The translations under genes were made by a program, and so were the position numbers. 64,000 bases of DNA, taken from assembly GCA_033980235.1 (NCBI GenBank), contig CM067067.1, forward strand, positions 1,877,001-1,941,000, read 5' to 3'. The notes beneath the pieces were generated by a model. It did no database searches. It was given only the letters and a program-made list of their open reading frames with translations, and was not told the DNA's origin. Shown one piece after another: positions 33,570 through 44,877 of the stretch (position 1 is the stretch's first letter; the number at the start of each line of letters is the position of its first letter). Source of the stretch: Diadema setosum. Taxonomy: Eukaryota > Echinodermata > Echinoidea > Diadematoida > Diadematidae.

Positions 33570-33720
33570 AACAACGAAAGATGGCGACTGTCCACGGAGG
33601 ACTTACGTTGACGTTTCGGTACCAAAGACCGAATTAAAGTGTTCGAAAGGCTACACTTTGTATTCCCTGTCTGGTTCTAGTGTCATTCCCTGTTGTGCAA
33701 AGTTGTCCCCTTTCAACTAT
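33570..33720 (-). promoter_or_regulatory. Probable TEP1 promoter and non-coding first exon
   Basis: A locally CpG-richer stretch at the 5' side of the gene. On the minus strand a strong donor (GTAAGT, 33606-33601) could end a non-coding exon that joins the acceptor at 32813. Just inside that intron lies CGCCATCTTTC (minus strand, about 33575-33588), close to the YY1 core often found near metazoan start sites. No TATA box is evident. Start site and exon are inferred without transcript evidence. Confidence 0.4.
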
Positions 33721-35220
33721 ATCAGTGGATCACTTGTAAGTTGTTGTAAATAGAATATTTTTCAACAGTATAAGCTACCGAGCATGGGATCAAAAATCAA
33801 GGGTGATGTCAGTATAGATGAATAGTCATGAATCATTTTATCAAAAAAAAAAATAAGATAATAAAAATGATAACAGCCAATATCTTACTGTTTTTTCCTA
33901 AGCCCTGGATTTTTCAGTGCCCTATTTTCACATACAGTTGTAGTACCGTACTCTTAGTCTAATCTGAGGTACCAATTCACCAGTGTATCTGTGAAACTGA
34001 GGCAAAGAAAGCTTGTTGCTGTTCTCACCTGTAAATTCTCGTTGTTTAAATGCGATGCCAAGTGGGCAGTTAAAAACAGTAATGACACAAATGGTCTGCA
34101 CATTAGAAATGGTGCAAGATTTCAACAGAACTAAGTGCTCTTCCACCATGTCTGGTGACATCTCCCACCCACCATTGCACCAATACTCACCCAATAGTCT
34201 GGAGCTTTTGTTTCCTGTTCTCCTTTGTGCAAATCGCTTCATCAACGTTATACTGTTTATACTTGGCTTAAATCTCTGCACATTTTAGTCTTTGTCATTA
34301 CTCGTTTACATGGTCCTGGACTGTAGTGCTACTGTTAACTTTAATAAATAAAAACTGTAAAATTTATTCTAGCGAAGGTTCGCAGTGTCAATGTTTAGAT
34401 AATCGTCACAGGCTACAGCACAGTAGCATTCCCAGGAGCTCAACATATATCACATTTCCCGAAAGCTCTACGCAGTACATGTACAGCTATGACCTTTTTA
34501 TGGTAGGACCCTATGTCTACATTTACTACATGTAGAACAAACACTGAATCTATCATGTCAACTTACCTGGCATAAAGTGCCGGTATATCTATTACAAGAG
34601 AGACATTTCAAGCTATCTTTGCGCCAGCTCCACGATGTACATGATGTACTAGTACATGTAGACTAATGTAGAACCAAGCTGGGCAGCAAGGAATATGCTC
34701 TTCGACAGACTGTGCGATCGACTGTCCCCACCGTCGCGTCCCCGGCGTTTGTCTGGCTTGCATGCAGTGCCCTGGCCCATAAGCCCAGCGCGGAAAGGGG
34801 GTGCGGCTTATTTTGTGTTGCACCATCACCTGCCAACACTACCCTAGCAAGTGCATGATGAAAGGATGGGGAAATATCTACCGCCCTCTGTACAGACCTA
34901 TGTACAATCCGTGGCCGCATAAATTCTGACTGAACCTGTTATATACACGTACACGTTTACCATCGATCCACTCCGAAACTCTGAGAATGTGCCAGAACGA
35001 GTGACAGAGAGAAAAAAAGAATTAATTCATACACCTGTTCTGTTCAAAAGCATCACAACTAAAATATAATTGTAATGCATGCCTTAAATTATGTTTCCTG
35101 CTTTGATCTCATCATGACCACCGACACATATCGCCTGGATAAAAACAAGACGGCGCTATGCATTGCGCAGAAGACAAACTCTTTCAAATTGAGAAAAATG
35201 CACGTGCAAGTGGGAAATCA
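33721..35220. other. Intergenic stretch upstream of TEP1
   Basis: Apart from the exon-like segment at 34.03-34.28 kb, the only notable feature is a CpG-richer block at about 34.70-34.92 kb (TGCGATCGACTG, CCGTCGCGTCCCCGGCG), which might be another promoter. Minus-strand ORFs across it show no recognisable domain. Confidence 0.3.
34034..34281 (-). other. Unrecognised open exon-like segment upstream of TEP1
   Basis: Minus-strand ORF starting at 34281 (MQRFKPSINS ...) runs through SPDMVEEHLVLLKSC and IAFKQREFT to a consensus donor (GTGAGA) at about 34033. It could be a first exon of an unknown transcript. Joining it to the TEP1 leader acceptor would soon reach a stop, so it does not extend TEP1. 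No family is recognised. Confidence 0.2.
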
Positions 35221-35625
35221 TGGATAAGCAGAGCAAGTCTCACGCATTCTGCGTGAGACTCAAGCATTTAGGAGCAATCTCACGATCTCACGCATGACAC
35301 CCATTTTTCTCACGCATCGGGCCAAGTCTGCAACTTGGGCCTATAATTATGATGAGTATAGCTCAAAAGATTAAAGTGATAGTTGCAAATGAAGGTATAT
35401 TTCCCTTTTCTCTTTCAAAATAAGTAAAAAATAGTCACTTAAGTATGCACCTGATTGCACCATTAAGAGCTAAAAATTGAAAAAGCTCCCTACCGTGGGA
35501 GGCCACAGGGGGGAAAAACCCCTCCCACTCCCTCGCTCGCTCGCGCGCACATTCGCATGCCGAGATGCCGAGTCATGAAAATCTCACTCATAAATTTTTT
35601 TTGAACTTGGCATCCCTGGATAAGC
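35221..35625. mobile_element. Short element with repeated CTCACGCA motif
   Basis: The insert 35230-35616 is bracketed by TGGATAAGC (35221-35229 and 35617-35625). Its left end holds the palindrome TCTCACGCA-TTC-TGCGTGAGA, and CTCACGCA recurs further in. Ends read CAGAGCAAGT on the left and, in complement, CAGGGATGCCAAGT on the right. No coding capacity. Confidence 0.55.
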
Positions 35626-36300
35626 CAAATTCATTTGCAAAATGCAGATACTTTAACGAGAGAAAGCAAATTATTTTGGGAGGTTGATTGTGATTTGTAA
35701 TCTAATTTTCCCCATTTATTATTTTTTTTACCCCTATAAGTATTCCACGTATCGCTGGGCTATAAGCAGGGCAGACATGGTAGACGGCAGTCAACGTTAA
35801 AATAATGCGTGTACAAGCGTCCACTTCAGTGATTACCAATTTGTCAGACAAAACTTGTCATATTTTGAGGTTTGCTGCTCCCCCATCATATTTTATTCAG
35901 ACAGTTGAGTCTAAGACGCCTAGGCCACAAGACCGAAATGATCTCGAGAACGCGATTCTCATTGTTGTCCGGCCGGCAAACATGTCAATGTACTTATTAA
36001 GATGCACATAATCATGCATGCTTAGGTGAATATAATGACGGCAACGATGATCAAAGAAATCAAAGAAAGACCTCCGTTCATAAAGGCCCTAATCCATATA
36101 TCATAAACCCTAATTATAGTATAGGTCCATGTTCAGTTCAACTGGAAGTTCAATCGCCCGTTCCTCGAATCGAGTGTTTCGCAGGAACATCACCACAACA
36201 CTGACGTAGTCTCGCCGTAGCTGGGGTACCAGTGGTTGGTCACGGACGTTTTTCCTCAATGTCAAATACAGTTTAGTACATGGTCTGTGCAGGGAGCAAC

Positions 36301-38950
36301 GGCGTAGCCAGGATTTGATCTTAGGGGGGGGGGGGGAGGGCGGTTATTCTGCGAGGGAGCGAAGCGACCGAGCCCGAGAGAGAGGAGCGAGCGAGGGGGG
36401 GGGGGGGGAGGGTGTGGGAGGGGGGTGTCCCCCCTCCCACGGTAAGAACTTTTTGCATTTTGATGTTGTAAATGGTGCAATTTGATGCATGTTTTTGCTC
36501 GTTTTATCGACGTGAAACAGTCCCACTTGTTTTAAGGTAGCAGTATATTTTGATGTAGATTATTATTGAACAATTTGCCTATTAAATGGTATAATTTAAA
36601 CACACTTCTTATATCAATTCTTTTCATTGAATATCATGAACGCGACTGAACCCGAGCGAGCGGAGCGAGCGAAGGGGGAGAGGAGGGTGTGGGAGGGGGG
36701 TATCCCCCCTCCCACGGTAAGAACTTTTTTGCATTTTGATGTTGTAAATGGTGCAATATGAGGCATGTTTTTGCGCGTTTTATCGACGAGAAACAGTCCC
36801 ACTAGTTTAAGGTAGCAGTATATTTGTATGTAGATTATTATTGAACAATTTGCCTATAAAATGGTACAATTTAAATACACTTCTTGGGTTAATTCTTTTC
36901 ACTGAATAATATCATGAACGCAACTGAACCCGAGCGAGCGGAGCGAGCGAAGGGGGAGGGGAGGGTGTGGGAGGGGGGTGTGCCCCCTCCCACGGTAAGA
37001 ACTTTTTGCATTTTGATGTTGTAAATGGTGCAATTTGATGCATGTTTTTGCGCGTTTTATCGACGAGAAACAGTCCCACTTGTTTAAGGTAGATATAGCA
37101 GTATATTTTTTTGATGTAGATTTTTATTGAACAATTTGCCTATAAAATGGTACAATTTAAATACACTTCTTGTGTTAATTCTTTTCACTGAATATCATGA
37201 ACGCGACTGAACCCGAGCGAGCGGAGCGAGCGAAGGGGGATGGGAGGGTGTGGGAGGGGGTGTCCCCCCTCCCACGGTAAGAACTTTTTGCATTTTGATG
37301 TTGTAAATGGTGCAATTTGATGCATGTTTTTGCGCGTTTTATCGACGACAAACAGTCCCACTTGTTTAAGGTAGCAGTATATTTTGATGTAGATTATTAT
37401 TGAACAATTTGCCTATATTAATAGTACTTGTGTTAATTCTTTTCACTGAATATCATGAACGCGACTGAACCCGAGCTAGCGGAGCGAGCGAAGGGGGAGG
37501 GGAGGGTGTGGGAGGGGGGTGTCCCCCCTCCCACGGTAGAACTTTTTGCATTTTGATGTTGTAAATGGTGCAATTTGATGCATGTTTTTGCGCGTTTTAT
37601 CGACGACAAACAGTCCCACTTGTTTAAGGTAGCAGTATATTTTGATGTAGATTATTATTGAACAATTTGCCTATATTAATAGTACTTGTGTTAATTCTTT
37701 TCACTGAATATCATGAACGCGACTGAACCCGAGCTAGCGGAGCGAGCGAAGGGGGAGGGGAGGGTGTGGGAGGGGGGTGTCCCCCCTCCCACGGTGAGAA
37801 CTTTTTGCATTTTGATGTTGCAAATGGTGCAATTTGATGCATGTTTTTGCGTGTTTTAACGAGTTGAAACAGTCCCACTTGTTTAAGGTTGCAGTATATT
37901 TTAGTGTAGATTATTATTGAACAATTTGCCTATAAAATGGTATATCATTTAAATAATCTTCTTGTATTAATTCTTACACTGAATATCATGAACGCTGTCT
38001 GCAGTTCAGCAATCACACAGAAAAAGCATGCACACGAGGGTGTAGATAGGGGCATATCCCCTCCCACACGAAGGTGATTTTGCGTTTTCAGACCTGAAAT
38101 TCAGCGTTCTGGTGCAAATTTTTGGTGCAATACTTTTTCATCGAAGTGTTAAAATCACGGAATTTAGCTCTTATTCCGAATGTGCACCATCTGTGTGTAT
38201 GTAAAAAGTCTAGTGAGGTAGAGCTTAGGGGAAGAGGGATTCCCCCTCCCGCTCGCGGAGCTTTTGCGTTTTTAGAATTGAAATAAAGCGATCTGGGTAT
38301 AGCCACAGTCTACTTCTATGCATGGCGGAAGGGGGGGGGGGGGGGAGGGGCGGGCGAGCAGGGAGAAGGCGTGGGCGAGTGTTATCTCCACCCTGCCCTT
38401 CCGATGGAGCTTTTGCCTTTTTAAGGTTGAAATTGAGATATCTCGTATACGCATATTTGATGGAATCAACATTTGGGAAATCACAAAAAAAAACAACTAA
38501 AAAACTGATGGGGGGCTGAGGGAGGAAAGGGTCGATTAAAAGGGGAAATTCCCCTTATACGTGAGGGAACCTTGAGTTTTCGGAATATAAGTGATAAGTC
38601 TTGTGCACTCAGAATTATTCATATTTTTTTTTTTGTAAATCTAAAAAGTGTAGTAAGCTAGGGAAAGAGGCACAGAGGGGGAGGGTTTGGGAGGGGGATA
38701 CCCCCTCCCAAGCACGAGAGATTTTGCATATTTTGAATTGAAATTCAACGATCTGGTGCACACTTTGAGTGAAATATTCAAAAAAATATCTTATTTGATG
38801 AAAGGTTGCAAAGGAGACCCGCTTCATGTGCATGCATACAGTATACACGCATTTTTTTCCGCCTCCCAAATCCCCGGTCCAAATCTTAGGGGGGGGGGGG
38901 GGGGCGACCGCCCTCATCGCCCCCCCCCCCCCCCCCCCCCTGGCTACGCC
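36301..38950. repeat. G-rich tandem array bounded by inverted GGCGTAGCCAG ends
   Basis: Left end GGCGTAGCCAGGAT plus poly-G; right end poly-C plus CCTGGCTACGCC. Inside, six units of about 260-280 bp (each with CCCCCTCCCACGGT then GAACTTTTTGCATTTTGATG, marked near 36427, 36701, 36980, 37261, 37521 and 37781) are nearly identical. At least five diverged, shorter units follow up to about 38.8 kb. Purine-rich ORFs are composition artefacts. Confidence 0.7.
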
Positions 38951-39360
38951 AGTGGCAGGGAGCCCACGTACATCAGGTCCTCCCTTGTCAAGGTGTGGTG
39001 AATCGTCAAAAGATATTACAATTACAACCCTGCTTACATTTCTTATTAGTTCAGAAAAGCGAAAAAAGCGACAAACAAAGAAACAGGAAACACCTATATA
39101 GGGCCTAACCGCTCCCAAATCTCTCTTTCATTAAACTGCTTGACTTCTGCATAATGTCTCATAATAAACTGACATCACTTAGACAATGGTTGTGTGGGCA
39201 AGATATTATATACCAGTATGCTTATCCTCATTCATTGTCTATAGTCCTTTTGGAATGACTTATAGCTGTCGGTCTTTTGGTATAAATTACATGTATTTTG
39301 CTTACAAGCATTGTATCTTAGCGACCACATGATAAATTGAGAGTGTGTATAAAGCCTATA

Positions 39361-40480
39361 ATGTTCAGGTTCAAGTTCGAGTTTATTAATAATTATTTTT
39401 CTCCATCTCGACACAATCAATAACATAATACGCACAAAGAACATAAAAGTAAAGAAATATCAACATAAGTAATCAATAAAAAGGGGTACATTACATCTTT
39501 GATGGGGAATGTAGACATTTGGTGATAAATATTTAAAAGATGGAGATGGGGGACCCATAACTAAAAAGCGAAGCTTGTATAGATTGTGGGTCCCACCAGT
39601 TACAAAGAAGAAATGCGTGATCACCAAATCTAGTTCATACTGCTTTATCAGTTAACCAGATTAGACATGAATGTGCATAATTTAGCTGTTTTAAGGGGTT
39701 GATAAAACTAAAGTGTATAAATCCAGCTGAGACAAGACTTATACAATCAAACAAGGTACAGGACAGGCATAAAAATGAGGGAAAAGGAAGAGGAATTGTA
39801 GACAGAATAAAAATTGACAACAATTCAAAAATTCCTTAAGATCAAGCAATGTTTTATATGATGGTCAGTACAACCTTCTGAAATAATTATTGTCACTGAC
39901 AGAATGTATTGATGAATGACTCGTGGGTCTCGGTCTCGTGACGTGCGCCCACACGATAACAAGCGAACGGACCGCATAAGATAATTTATATAATATTATT
40001 TTATCCGACCTCGATTATCGGGCCAGGTTTCCAGGTTAGCGTGCCTGCGGCTACTCCCAGTGTCGGGACGATCGTTAACATTGAACTGCACATTACTTGA
40101 ATATTTTTTTTTTCAGTTCAGTTCATTTTATTTCCACATCTCAATAAAAGAATCACATGTTGACAAATGACAAACATGAGACACATAGGAAATATAAAAT
40201 ATATAAAAAATGCACATTATTACATAAAAGACATAAAAATAACAAAGTAATGAGTGTGGAGGAGGCTACATAGGCCATTGGCCTTTCGAGGTAGCTCTCC
40301 CAATCAAACAAAGTTAACAGTTATCACAATATACAAATAACAATAAACAAGTACAAAATTCAAAAAGACAATGTAGAGTGTAGTAATTTCAAGTGGATGG
40401 CTAGCAGTGATGGGGAGCTCATCAGAATGAGATTGAAACATTTATTTCCAATAATATAAAAGTAAAACTACATATTTGAT
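39361..40480 (-). mobile_element. Retroposon 3' tails (LINE/SINE-like)
   Basis: Minus-strand reading at 40118-40150 gives GAGATGTGGAAATAAAATGA followed by ACTGAACTGAAAAAAAAAA, a polyadenylated tail. Another at about 39361-39420 ends AAACTCGAACTTGAACCTGA, a short tandem 3' tail. No reverse transcriptase frame is visible, so these are truncated copies. Confidence 0.4.
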
Positions 40481-41715
40481 ATTGCATAAAACATCATCAT
40501 CAAAGAACGAGCATCCCACACACACTGCCAAACCTACCACTTGAATTATTCATTCTATACATTTATCAGGCTTTTAATAGAAAATAGAAATATGAGACCA
40601 TTCTGAAGCAAATAATTTTCACACAACAATAGATATATTATAATGTACTCTTAAATGAATCCCACAAGGATTGGAACAATCATCCCCCAGCATTCCCACT
40701 GATTCCCACTGATCAGTTACTAACCATCCCCTTTACATACGACTTCCGCGGAAGGGCCTTGGAATGGTTCAGGAGTAGAGTTCAGGACTTACCTCACCAA
40801 TAGACAACGTACATTTTGTTTCTGTTGACAATAATGCATCTATACGATGTGTGACTTGTTGTGGTGTAATCGCAAGGTATATACATTGTTAGGAAACTTA
40901 GATATCCATTGTTAATAATATCAGCGATTTTCATAGATCTTCTGATACGCCCTCTTTCATTCTATAATTTGCCGACGATTTTATAATCGGTTTAATTCTT
41001 AGAGATTTGGAAATTCCTTTACAAATTCTCAAGAGTTAACATTACACAATGGATATACCAGCCAACAATAATATTAAACCTCTTAATCTGCAAAAGACTA
41101 AGTTTACAAGCAATTCACTTGAAACGCTGCCAGACAATGTTGTGCTTGACGACTCTCCGCTTGAAATGGTCTCATTTACTAAATTCTTTGTGTTTATATA
41201 TTAATAGTAAGTTGTCATGGAAATTTCATGTTAACTATATACGGTATATTACTGTAAGATTATATCTCGGAATATTGTATTATCAATAATTATGTTAAAG
41301 TGTTTCCCCACCTACACTTTGCTTTCTTTATTATATCATTTTATATTTCCATACTTGATCTATTATAATATACTCGATTGGGGAAGTAACCCGCCAGTGA
41401 CAAATTATGTTTATTACAAGAAAAGGCCTGGAAGTTCATACACCATTAACAACCACGTGGTAACACTTATGGTTGTTTCTCATCAATAACACAATTTTCA
41501 AGATTAAAAGTATACATTTATATCAATAATTAGGACAGTTAATGTTCAATTTCAAGAGAATGAGTTGCCTATAAAGTGTTTAGTGATGTATTCTGTAGAA
41601 TATCAGTGTTCATAATCGAATGCCCTACAAGTGAGTTATTTCATTAACATTTAATCCACGCCATCCTCGCCCAGAATTATGTATATAAAGATATGTGATA
41701 AAAACCTAAAATGGC

Positions 41716-41717
<2 letters not shown>

Positions 41718-41754
<37 letters not shown>

Positions 41755-42204
41755 TCAAACCTGTCTATAGCGGCCACCCAAGGGAAACGGAAAAAGTGGC
41801 CGTATAGACAGGTGGCCGTTATCTTCCATAGACAGATAGTCCAACTTTGTGCACATTGCTTACATGTACATGTATCATCGAATTGTATCCTTACATGTAC
41901 ATGTATGTGTGTACGTACGCACACACCGTGTGTTTTAAACCATGCCGATGTATATGAAATAATTGTTCACGTTTTGTCGTGAAGAAACCTACAAAGTAGA
42001 AAAACATGCTGAATTATCGGCTCGGCTACGGCTCCATTGGAGTTTTGGCCGCTATAGACAGGTTAAAATCTACCACGGGAAACAAAATTTGTGGCCGCTG
42101 GCCGCGTTAGACAGATGGTCGCTATACACAGGGTCTTTAACATTGTTTTTCTCTCGGGGGATTTTTCAGCGGCTGCTATAGACAGGTGGCCGCTCAGGCA
42201 GGTT

Positions 42205-42277
<73 letters not shown>
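41718..42277. mobile_element. TIR element (CAGTCAAACCTG ends) inside a TA/TC microsatellite
   Basis: An (AT)n tract at 41718-41750 is followed by CAGTCAAACCTGTCTATAGC at 41752; the matching inverted end is near 42195-42209 (GGCAGGTTTGACT), followed by (TC)n and (TA)n to 42277. The interior contains several further GTGGCCGCTATAGACAGG-type repeats. TA flanks and the CAGT start suggest a Tc1/pogo-like non-autonomous element; the class is inferred. Confidence 0.55.
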
Positions 42278-42280
<3 letters not shown>

Positions 42281-43439
42281 GTTGTCCACGTTTGGCGTGA
42301 TATTACCATCAAAAACAAAACTAATTTAATTTTCATAATAACGTTTTCATGAACATTCTCCCCTGTCCAAATTTTTATTATTAGACGGTTTTTAGAACGA
42401 GACCAGATCATGTTCTCAAAGGAAATATAGCCAACAAGTGCATCACTGTACTTAATCATGGTATATGTTAATATTTGGAATGCCAGCATTATAACCGTAA
42501 GAAAATACTTTCACATACATGCAGTTTATGTAAGGCATTGAAGAGTTTCATCATCATTGTTTTATATGAAATGGTAATGGCGTGACTTCTGATGTTTCAG
42601 GCATGTTTAAAGGAATGTTCGTATAATGAGAAAATACATATCAAAACGTTCTTCCTGCAGATAAAGATGAATGAAAGTTGTTAATAAATGAATATTCCGA
42701 ATGGTATAGCCAATTGGTATATACCAGTACAGATTAATTTTGCAGTAAAATCATAGACGCTTATACCAATCTAGCATCAATGCCCTCTGCTACATGTTTC
42801 TTTGCGACGAAATCATCCACACGAATCTTATTCCGAAAGCCTGAGCGAATTTACGCACAACATTTAAATTTGCTTTGACGATAAACGTTGCTAGCGATTG
42901 TGAAAAGATGCTGTGAGGTGAAACATCCTATAAACTTACTGCTGGCTCCTTCATTTCAACTGTAAACATTGATTCGCGTTCACTCTTCTGAGAATACTGT
43001 ATAAATAAATTAGCTGTGTGCAATTTGAGTCGTTCTAAAGTGGCAAGGTGATTTGACTAGTTGACCCGGAACCATTCATTTCGGACCTATTTATACATCC
43101 GTCTCATTAAAAGCTGACGTCTCCCAACACAAGGTCTATAATCTAATATAAAAAATAACGAGAACCATTTCCTTCCTATACTTTTTTTTTTTTGTGGGAA
43201 CCTTGTCACCTCACACCCGAGACAACATACCCACAATCCAGCTCTAGATTATACATATAGGACTAAATGAGAGAAAAAAAAACAACAACAACAAATGAGA
43301 ACAACAACAGACTAAGCAACACATGGCATGCCATGGCTCTGTTGTTTCCCTAAAGACAAAGAGTTGTAAAAATCATTTCGGAACAGGGTGTTGGGGATAG
43401 GGGTGTGAATATTACAACTTTCGTTGTAACAGCGCTGAC

Positions 43440-43610
43440 ACGGATCAGTGGCGGATCCAGAGGGGACGCACCGGGCGCGCCCCCCCCCCCCCCCTCTTTA
43501 TTTTTTTTTTGCGTTAAAAACAAGAGAAACAAAAAGAAAAAAGGGGGGGTACGTGCACCCCCTTTAATTTTGTAAAAGCGCCTCCCTTTTTCTTCCTTGA
43601 TCCGGATTCC
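43440..43610. mobile_element. Possible repeat end (CAGTGGCGGATCCAG) with poly-C
   Basis: CAGTGGCGGATCCAG (43446-43460) followed by a poly-C and poly-T run resembles the common terminus of small animal repeats. The opposite end is not clear; TTGATCCGGATTCC near 43596 may be part of it. Confidence 0.3.
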
Positions 43611-44088
43611 TAGATATTTCTCTTCAAACCATAACTGTTGACGGTTTAGTCTGGCAACATTTTTATGATAACTATTGTTCACATTTTGTCTTTTCACCAG
43701 TACCCTATTGATTATACGGATTAAAATTTTTACAGTGGTTGTTTCTATCACAAACTCACATTTTGGGACTATTATAATTTTAAAGCACTATAATGTTGGG
43801 TTTTTGTTTGCAAATCTGCAAATCTGCAAATGGTAAATTATGACTCAGCACGGCTCATAGAGGTATACGTCTTTCTCACATGCCTGACAAACTTTTTCTC
43901 ACCCCGCCCCCCCCCCCCAAAAAAAAAAAAGAAAACAATAAACTTAATGAATACATGATTTAAACAAAAAGAGCAAACGTGGATTTCCAACCACAATAAA
44001 GAGTAACATTTTGGAACAATCTTTTGTTCATTTTAAATCAGAATAAGCCAAAGTATCATATTCAATGTGCTCCATACAGCACAATTTA

Positions 44089-44123
44089 CAAGGATCAGGG
44101 AGTTCTCACCTCCCTGCAAGGAT
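44089..44123. mobile_element. Tiny palindrome with 7-bp direct repeats (CAGGGAG type)
   Basis: A 21-bp unit (44096-44116) with arms CAGGGAG and CTCCCTG is flanked by CAAGGAT on both sides (44089-44095 and 44117-44123). One arm has a mismatch relative to CAGGGAGGT. Confidence 0.65.
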
Positions 44124-44599
44124 TAACGCCCCTTATACCGTTAGAGGGCAGGAGGGGGACCACCCGGGGGACACCTGGGGACACTCCCTCCCTCGCACCC
44201 CCTCGGTTGCTTCGAACGCTCCATCGGAAAATCGCAACCATTCGCAAAATCTCAGACATTATCTTCTCTCTGATCTTGGCATCTCTGTCTGAGAATCGTA
44301 AGACAAAAATGTGTGGTGTATTAGTTCCTATCATTGATTCCACATAATTAGAGTTCAATTTATTATAGAAAAAAGACAACAACAGTGAATCAAATTAAAC
44401 AGAAAGACAAAACAAGAGGCTTCGAGGAAGTAACCTCGAACGACCCCATGTCCACCAAATTTTAAAGGATGTTACTGATACGAACTGATTCCCGTATCAT
44501 TTTATTCCCTGAGGTTGAGAAAGAACGTCTGTTTGTCGTATCGTGTGTGGCTGTCTGCGTGTGAACACCAAAACGCGTAAAACCCTAATGTCAAAATCT

Positions 44600-44877
44600 C
44601 CATAACGTTTTGCGTTACCATAAATTTCATCACTTGCGCATTGCAGTAACAGCATACGGATACACTCTTTGGTGGTGCCCGTCCTCCGCGGTAGTAGTGG
44701 TAGCCATTCATCACCTACAGCGCGCCAGCTGCAAGATTGAACACAATCCATCCATCCATCCATCGCGCAGGGCTTGTGGTTTTCTGCTGTGTGTATTACG
44801 TACGAATACAGGGTGCATATCATACGGTCAAAAGTGCGGCGCGGTGAGTCTACGTTAGACGTGCAGCAGACGGAGAC
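44600..44877 (+). promoter_or_regulatory. Probable LYSMD2 promoter and 5' leader
   Basis: CpG-richer than its surroundings (CCGCGG, GCGCGCC, ATCGCGCAGG, GTGCGGCGCGGTGAG) immediately before the ATG. No TATA box. The start site is not determined. Confidence 0.4.

Larger units (their letters stand above)
42280..44600. other. Intergenic stretch between the TIR element and LYSMD2
   Basis: Aside from the poly-C repeat end at 43.45 kb and the tiny palindrome at 44.09 kb, this contains AT-rich DNA and a TTCGAGG-AAGTAA-CCTCGAA hairpin (about 44424-44443). No gene is seen. Confidence 0.4.
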
